Made by a program: the position numbers and the translations under genes
Notes under the pieces: model-generated
Databases searched by the model: none
What the model was told of the DNA's origin: nothing
What the model saw: only the letters and a program-made list of their open reading frames with translations
Source of the DNA: Hydractinia symbiolongicarpus
Lineage: Eukaryota; Cnidaria; Hydrozoa; Anthoathecata; Hydractiniidae
NCBI RefSeq assembly: GCF_029227915.1
Contig: NC_079883.1
Coordinates: 24,676,001-24,740,000 of the forward strand
Reading direction: 5' to 3'
DNA: 64,000 nt
Shown here: positions 60,344 through 64,000 of the stretch, piece by piece
Numbering within the stretch: the stretch's first letter is position 1
How the letters are laid out: the number at the start of each line of letters is the position of its first letter

Positions 60344-60356
60344 GAAATTTCTGGAA
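60344..60356. promoter_or_regulatory. Perfect three-unit heat-shock element upstream of STIP1
   Basis: GAAATTTCTGGAA is GAA-nn-TTC-nn-GAA, the minimal trimeric binding site for heat-shock factor 1. It lies 121-133 bp upstream of the STIP1 start codon (60223, minus strand), within normal promoter distance. HOP is heat-inducible in several animals. No fourth unit is present on either side. Confidence 0.6.
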
Positions 60357-60436
60357 AGTACGGAGAAATAATGCTTAATCAACATAAAAAGTTGTTTCCA
60401 GACAAGTCCGCGATTAAACGCTCGTCTCAACCACAG

Positions 60437-60470
60437 ATTTTGCTACAAGCCCTGGGATCGAGGAGGTAGG
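60437..60470. repeat. One-sided foldback-family end upstream of STIP1
   Basis: AGCCCTGGGATCGAGGAGGT matches the right terminus of the family. A weak left partner, CGCTCGTCTCAACC, lies near 60420. Target duplication not identified. Confidence 0.4.
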
Positions 60471-60615
60471 TTGAATTTTGCTTTGACCGCAACACCTCGA
60501 AAAGACGTAAACAAGTTGTTAATTTACTATTTTCCACACTCTCAGAGCAAATATACAAGTAAAAACTAAACTAAATAATAAATGGTGCAGAAAACTGTTT
60601 AGCTAATTCAAATCA

Positions 60616-60900
60616 GTGGCGCCGTAGCTTGGTAGTTATAACTCTCGCACTTTGTGCTGGAGACTGGGGTTCGACTCCTCTTCAATATGGGCGAGTGAGT
60701 GAGTGAGTGTGAACCCCAACCATGTGTGAAGGAAATGGAAGAGTTGTGACACTTTATAGGCATATTGCGCTGGGAGTTTTCTGGTAGAAAGCGAACCCAA
60801 ATTGAGTCTGCGTGTAGCTCAAAATGAGCATTAAATACTTCAGGACTCCCAATCTAAGCTATGGCTCTGACTGGAAATAATATACAGGGTATATCCCTCG
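60616..60900 (+). mobile_element. tRNA-derived SINE (family 2)
   Basis: A-box-like GTAGCTTGGTAGTTATAACTC at 60624-60644 and B-box GGGTTCGACTCC at 60667-60678 form a pol III-type internal promoter. A (GAGT)n spacer and a body of about 200 bp follow. The copy at 26095-26312 shares the head. Not a functional tRNA: no acceptor pairing or CCA-side stem is visible. Confidence 0.7.
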
Positions 60901-61616
60901 ATATTTGTGAGGCTAGCCTTGTAAAATATACACATCTGTCTAACCTCGTCCTTCAGGCCATCAAAATATAAAAAGCCTAACTAACAAGTCCTGGTTGACA
61001 TCTATCAAATTATAGTCATCAGTCATTATGATCGTCTTGTCAAGCACCCCTCCCCCCTTGGCGTTATGTCTTTTGTAGACCGATGGAAGAGATAGTGGTT
61101 TCAAAGCAATAGCGATTTTTTTTACATGACTTAATTCCAAAACCCGACCAATTTGCGTACCGAAATGATCAGAAAAGTCAGAAAGCAACAACCGCTTTTT
61201 GCATTTAGTCATGCTACGAAGCTGGTGTTTTAGTTTACGCATAAAATTTCATCAACTTACCATTTGACGGGACACATTAAAGTTTTGATATCTAGCGAAA
61301 ATTAATAAGAAGCACAACCGACTTAAAATCACGCCTTTTGCATAATATTTTTTTATAGAAAACTTTTGCGGTTGATAAAAAAGAAGGTATGTTTCATCGT
61401 TTATTTGTACTCCGATGACTTTAGCGTTTAATTTTTATTAAATGGCCACACCAGTCGTTGTATAATACGAGATTGTTTTCATGTAGTTCCAACTAGTTTT
61501 TTATGGATTGCTTATAGCAGCGAGATCCTCATGGACCATTTCTCTTATTGGAACATATTGAGAGAATAGTATTTTGCAACATTACAAAAACCGCAAAAGT
61601 TACTTCCGAAAATATC
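60901..61616. other. Intergenic with a doubtful ORF
   Basis: A minus-strand open frame at 60961-61242 (93 codons, basic start MRKLKHQLRSMTKCKKRL) ends within a one-sided foldback terminus (TAACCTCGTCCTTCAGGCC at 60941-60959). No domain recognised; not called as a gene. Confidence 0.4.
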
Positions 61617-61698
61617 CAACCTTGTCTCTAGGGCATCTTGATCTTTCTGGCATCTGGACAACCATACGAAAAGATAAAGATGCCTAAGAACGAGTTTG
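61617..61698. mobile_element. MULE-type foldback MITE, 8/9 target duplication
   Basis: CAACCTTGTCTCTAGGGC at the left and GATGCCTAAGAACGAGTTTG at the right, with inner ATCTT/AAGAT arms. Flanks GAAAATATC (61608-61616) and GCAAATATC (61699-61707) match at 8 of 9 bases. Confidence 0.75.
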
Positions 61699-62140
61699 GC
61701 AAATATCTATTCAACACAGAGTTTCCAATACCTTGGGAGATCGGCAAATTATCCCACTCGATTATAGACAATAAACTGTATCCTTAAGCCATATCTAACT
61801 TTTTTAAATTACATACAATTACATCTGAATAAAATCACAGACTCTACATGCAGTTATACACTTACATGTACTATTAATACTTGAAAAGTAGCAACTGAGT
61901 CTCCTTGAAATCGATTTTAAAAATTCTGGAAATTCCATGTTACCAAATCTTGTAAAATTGCTGATTCGAACAGTTACTTATGAGAAAGTACAATGAACCA
62001 AACAATTCAAATAGCAATATTTTCAACATTTGGATATTTGAGAAGTAAAAACAGCGTGTTCAGTACACCCATTATCAAGTCTTCTGCATTGTCCTACCAA
62101 TTTGCAGCGAATATGTTTACATACAATTAATATAAAACGT

Positions 62141-62416
62141 CTAATTAAATAAATACAAAGGAACTGATCTAATATTAATATTCAATACGGGATTATCACG
62201 TTGGATAAACGGACTGTCCTTGACCTCAAGTGCAAGGCAGTTACTTCCGTGAACAAGAATATCAAAATCATCTACAGACGAAACGTAGTTCTTGCATTGT
62301 TTAAGATGGTCCTTTATAACCCATTGTTGCGATGACAACTTAACTGTTAATGGTGTAATTCCAAAGTGCTCGCTTTTTAGTTGTAGTACAGCATCAATGC
62401 TTAACTGACTAAACAT
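62141..62416 (-). pseudogene. C-terminal fragment of a retroelement polymerase (GIY-YIG-like tail)
   Basis: 91 codons containing HFGITPLTVKLSSQQ, KDHLKQCKN, DFDILVHGSNCLALEVKD, and the end FIQRDNPVLNINIRSVPLYLF. The pattern HxxxHLxxC ... FxxLxxxxxxxxLxxxESxLIxRDxPxLNxxxxSxPLxLF is, as I remember it, the usual end of Penelope-like or related retroelement proteins carrying a GIY-YIG nuclease. A start Met is present, but the upstream polymerase is absent, so this is a truncated copy. Confidence 0.55.
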
Positions 62417-63392
62417 TGTTTGTCAATCAAAGCAAGAATTGCGTATCAGTTTATCAATACCAAGCCATCGAGCCTTGTATCAAAAGTCCTGCACATAACT
62501 TTGACAAAAACACGGAATGGCTAATATACTGTGCTGTAATCACGAACATTGTCGAGAAAACCACAATAGCCTTGGTTTGAGGGGAGGGATCTGATGTCTA
62601 AATCATCGGGTACCTGGTTCGTGAGTTGAACCTTTTAGTCTGTGTTGTTTATGATAACCAACAAAGTAATAAAGTATATAACTAGATAGGTTTACTAAAA
62701 TTTAAAGAAATATTTTCCTAGCTACAATTCAAGAGTTGAGTTAAGTTGGCAAACCGTAAAACGTTGCAATTTTCTGGTAGCTATGTGGCTACGTGTGGCT
62801 AGGCTAGCCAACTCTGTGGCTAGATCTGTGTGGTTTGTGTGCCTAGCCACAAAGCTAGCACACGGAGCTACCAGGAAAGGTAACTAGTATATAGCTAGCT
62901 AACTATGAAGAAAACAAAATTATTACCTAATTAATACCTAAGTTTTAGTGACCAAATCAAACTACACGATGTGATAAAGAGCACAACTAGGCCCGTGGTA
63001 TTTTTTACAAACTTTCTTTTTTTATAAATTTTCATGGTACCATTACCATCACCATTGTTAAGAATATTTGCTCTGCGTAGATTATAAACAAGTGACGGGA
63101 AAAAACAACGTCGAAAAGAAAACAACAAGTTTGACATGCATCGAAACGCACAAAATTGAACAGTAACAATACACAAAAATTGTTAAAAAATTCTTACATC
63201 GCTATATCGTCGATATTTTTAAAATCGCACATCTGAATCTCAAAGTCCAGTTTTTTTTCATCTTTCAATCACCATAACACCGCAAAAACACAGCTTCAAA
63301 ATATGTATCAAATCGAATAAATAAAAGGACGGAAAAATGGCAGTACTTTAAAAAAATTAGTAAATTTCTCCTAAAACGTTTTCTAGTTCGTT
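62417..63392. other. Intergenic
   Basis: Holds the inverted-repeat element at 62770-62879 (listed separately). An open frame at 62931-63176 (minus) is compositionally odd and unsupported. Nothing else seen. Confidence 0.5.
62770..62879. repeat. Small foldback element rich in GTGGCTA/TAGCCAC
   Basis: TTTCTGGTAGCT at the left and AGCTACCAGGAAAG at the right are inverted ends. The interior alternates GTGGCTA, GGCTAGCC and CCTAGCCAC, so the strand can form several nested hairpins. No relation to the CCTCGT family. Confidence 0.65.
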
Positions 63393-63499
63393 TCAACCCA
63401 TTGTAATGGTGAAGTTACCATCAATATAAGGAACAGGTTTCTTAATAACCAACAGCTGCTTCTCAGCATCGTAAGTGAATTCCAAACTTTTCATATCAT
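63393..63499 (-). CDS. Last exon of a gene running off the window; GH31-like C-terminus possible
   Basis: The acceptor ttatttcag precedes 63499. The exon reads DMKSLEFTYDAEKQLLVIKK then PVPYIDGNFTITMG and stops with TGA at 63393-63395. The first two bases complete a split codon. The beta-strand-like SLEFTYDAEKQLLVIKKP resembles the C-terminal strands of glycoside hydrolase family 31 alpha-glucosidases (for example the end of glucosidase II alpha). That is a weak single-exon resemblance. Upstream exons must lie beyond 64000. Confidence 0.45.
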
Positions 63500-64000
63500 C
63501 TGAAATAAAAACAAAATTACAGTTTACTGAATCACATTGTTGTGGTACATATTTTGGCATGACATTTATAATCATCAGTAGGTTTAAATTTGATCATTTT
63601 TTAAGCATGTGCTAAGCATTATGTGAAGCCTATGAAGAAAATGTTATAAAGTTGTTTTTTGTTTCTTCAGCAGTTTTTCTTTTTTATTCTTTATATCAGA
63701 ATTAACCAGTGTGTAATGAGATTTAGGTTGTAATTACTGATCTTCAAAATTTAAATGCAATATTTTTTTTTTCAAATAAGCATGTTTTTAACCAGATTAT
63801 GTGTTTTTCATAAGCATATTCCAATAAATCTTTTTGCCATAAAACATATTCTGAGCCTGAAAAAGTAGTTTTCATAAGCATCCTTAAGCCTTTTGGAATT
63901 TCCATTGCTTATATAAAAAACATGTACCTCTAGACAAACGACTATCTATCTGTTGACTCTATCAACAAATAGCAAGAGAGAAAGCTATTCATTTATGCTA
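63500..64000. other. Presumed intron of the right-edge gene
   Basis: AT-rich sequence upstream of the terminal exon. No further exon recognised before the window ends. Confidence 0.4.

Overview
This is AT-rich, intron-bearing animal DNA. The genes recovered are metazoan: a Mediator subunit, a two-pore-domain potassium channel, an ML-domain lipid-binding protein, a CIPC-like protein, a Golgi-type carbohydrate sulfotransferase and the co-chaperone HOP. The dense foldback elements, tRNA-derived SINEs and decayed retroelements suggest an early-branching marine invertebrate. A cnidarian is my best guess, but no single feature proves it.

Layout. 3-224 (+): end of an unrecognised gene. 3342-7343 (+): MED6, eight exons, 264 aa. 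8253-10126 (-): K2P potassium channel, three exons, 433 aa. 12665-15828 (+): secreted ML/NPC2-like protein, four exons, 165 aa. 16868-25674: a block of nested transposons. It holds a foldback element, a broken MULE-type transposase gene, and two inverted copies of a 1.8-kb element that are circular permutations of each other. Between those copies sits an intact-ended 2.5-kb transposon with 12-bp inverted termini and a 4-bp target duplication. 26838-27956 (+): CIPC-like gene. 28-33 kb: dispersed and tandem repeats. 33789-34721 (+): possible small membrane-protein gene. 38093-39379 (-): single-exon sulfotransferase. 40-51 kb: gene-poor, with decayed DIRS-like and Ty3-like retroelements. 51632-60223 (-): complete STIP1/HOP, eleven exons, 540 aa, with a perfect three-unit heat-shock element about 120 bp upstream of its start codon. 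62141-62416 (-): retroelement C-terminus. 63393-63499 (-): last exon of a gene that continues past the window, possibly a GH31 glucosidase.

The host genes are unrelated housekeeping, membrane and secretory genes with no operon-like arrangement. The most distinctive content is the mobile DNA. A short foldback family with CAACCTCGTTCCCAGGGC-type ends recurs about every 2-3 kb. Several copies are flanked by 9-bp direct repeats, which points to a MULE-type transposase. Exon structures were assembled by hand from GT/AG sites, reading-frame continuity and remembered family sequences; no alignment or expression data were available.
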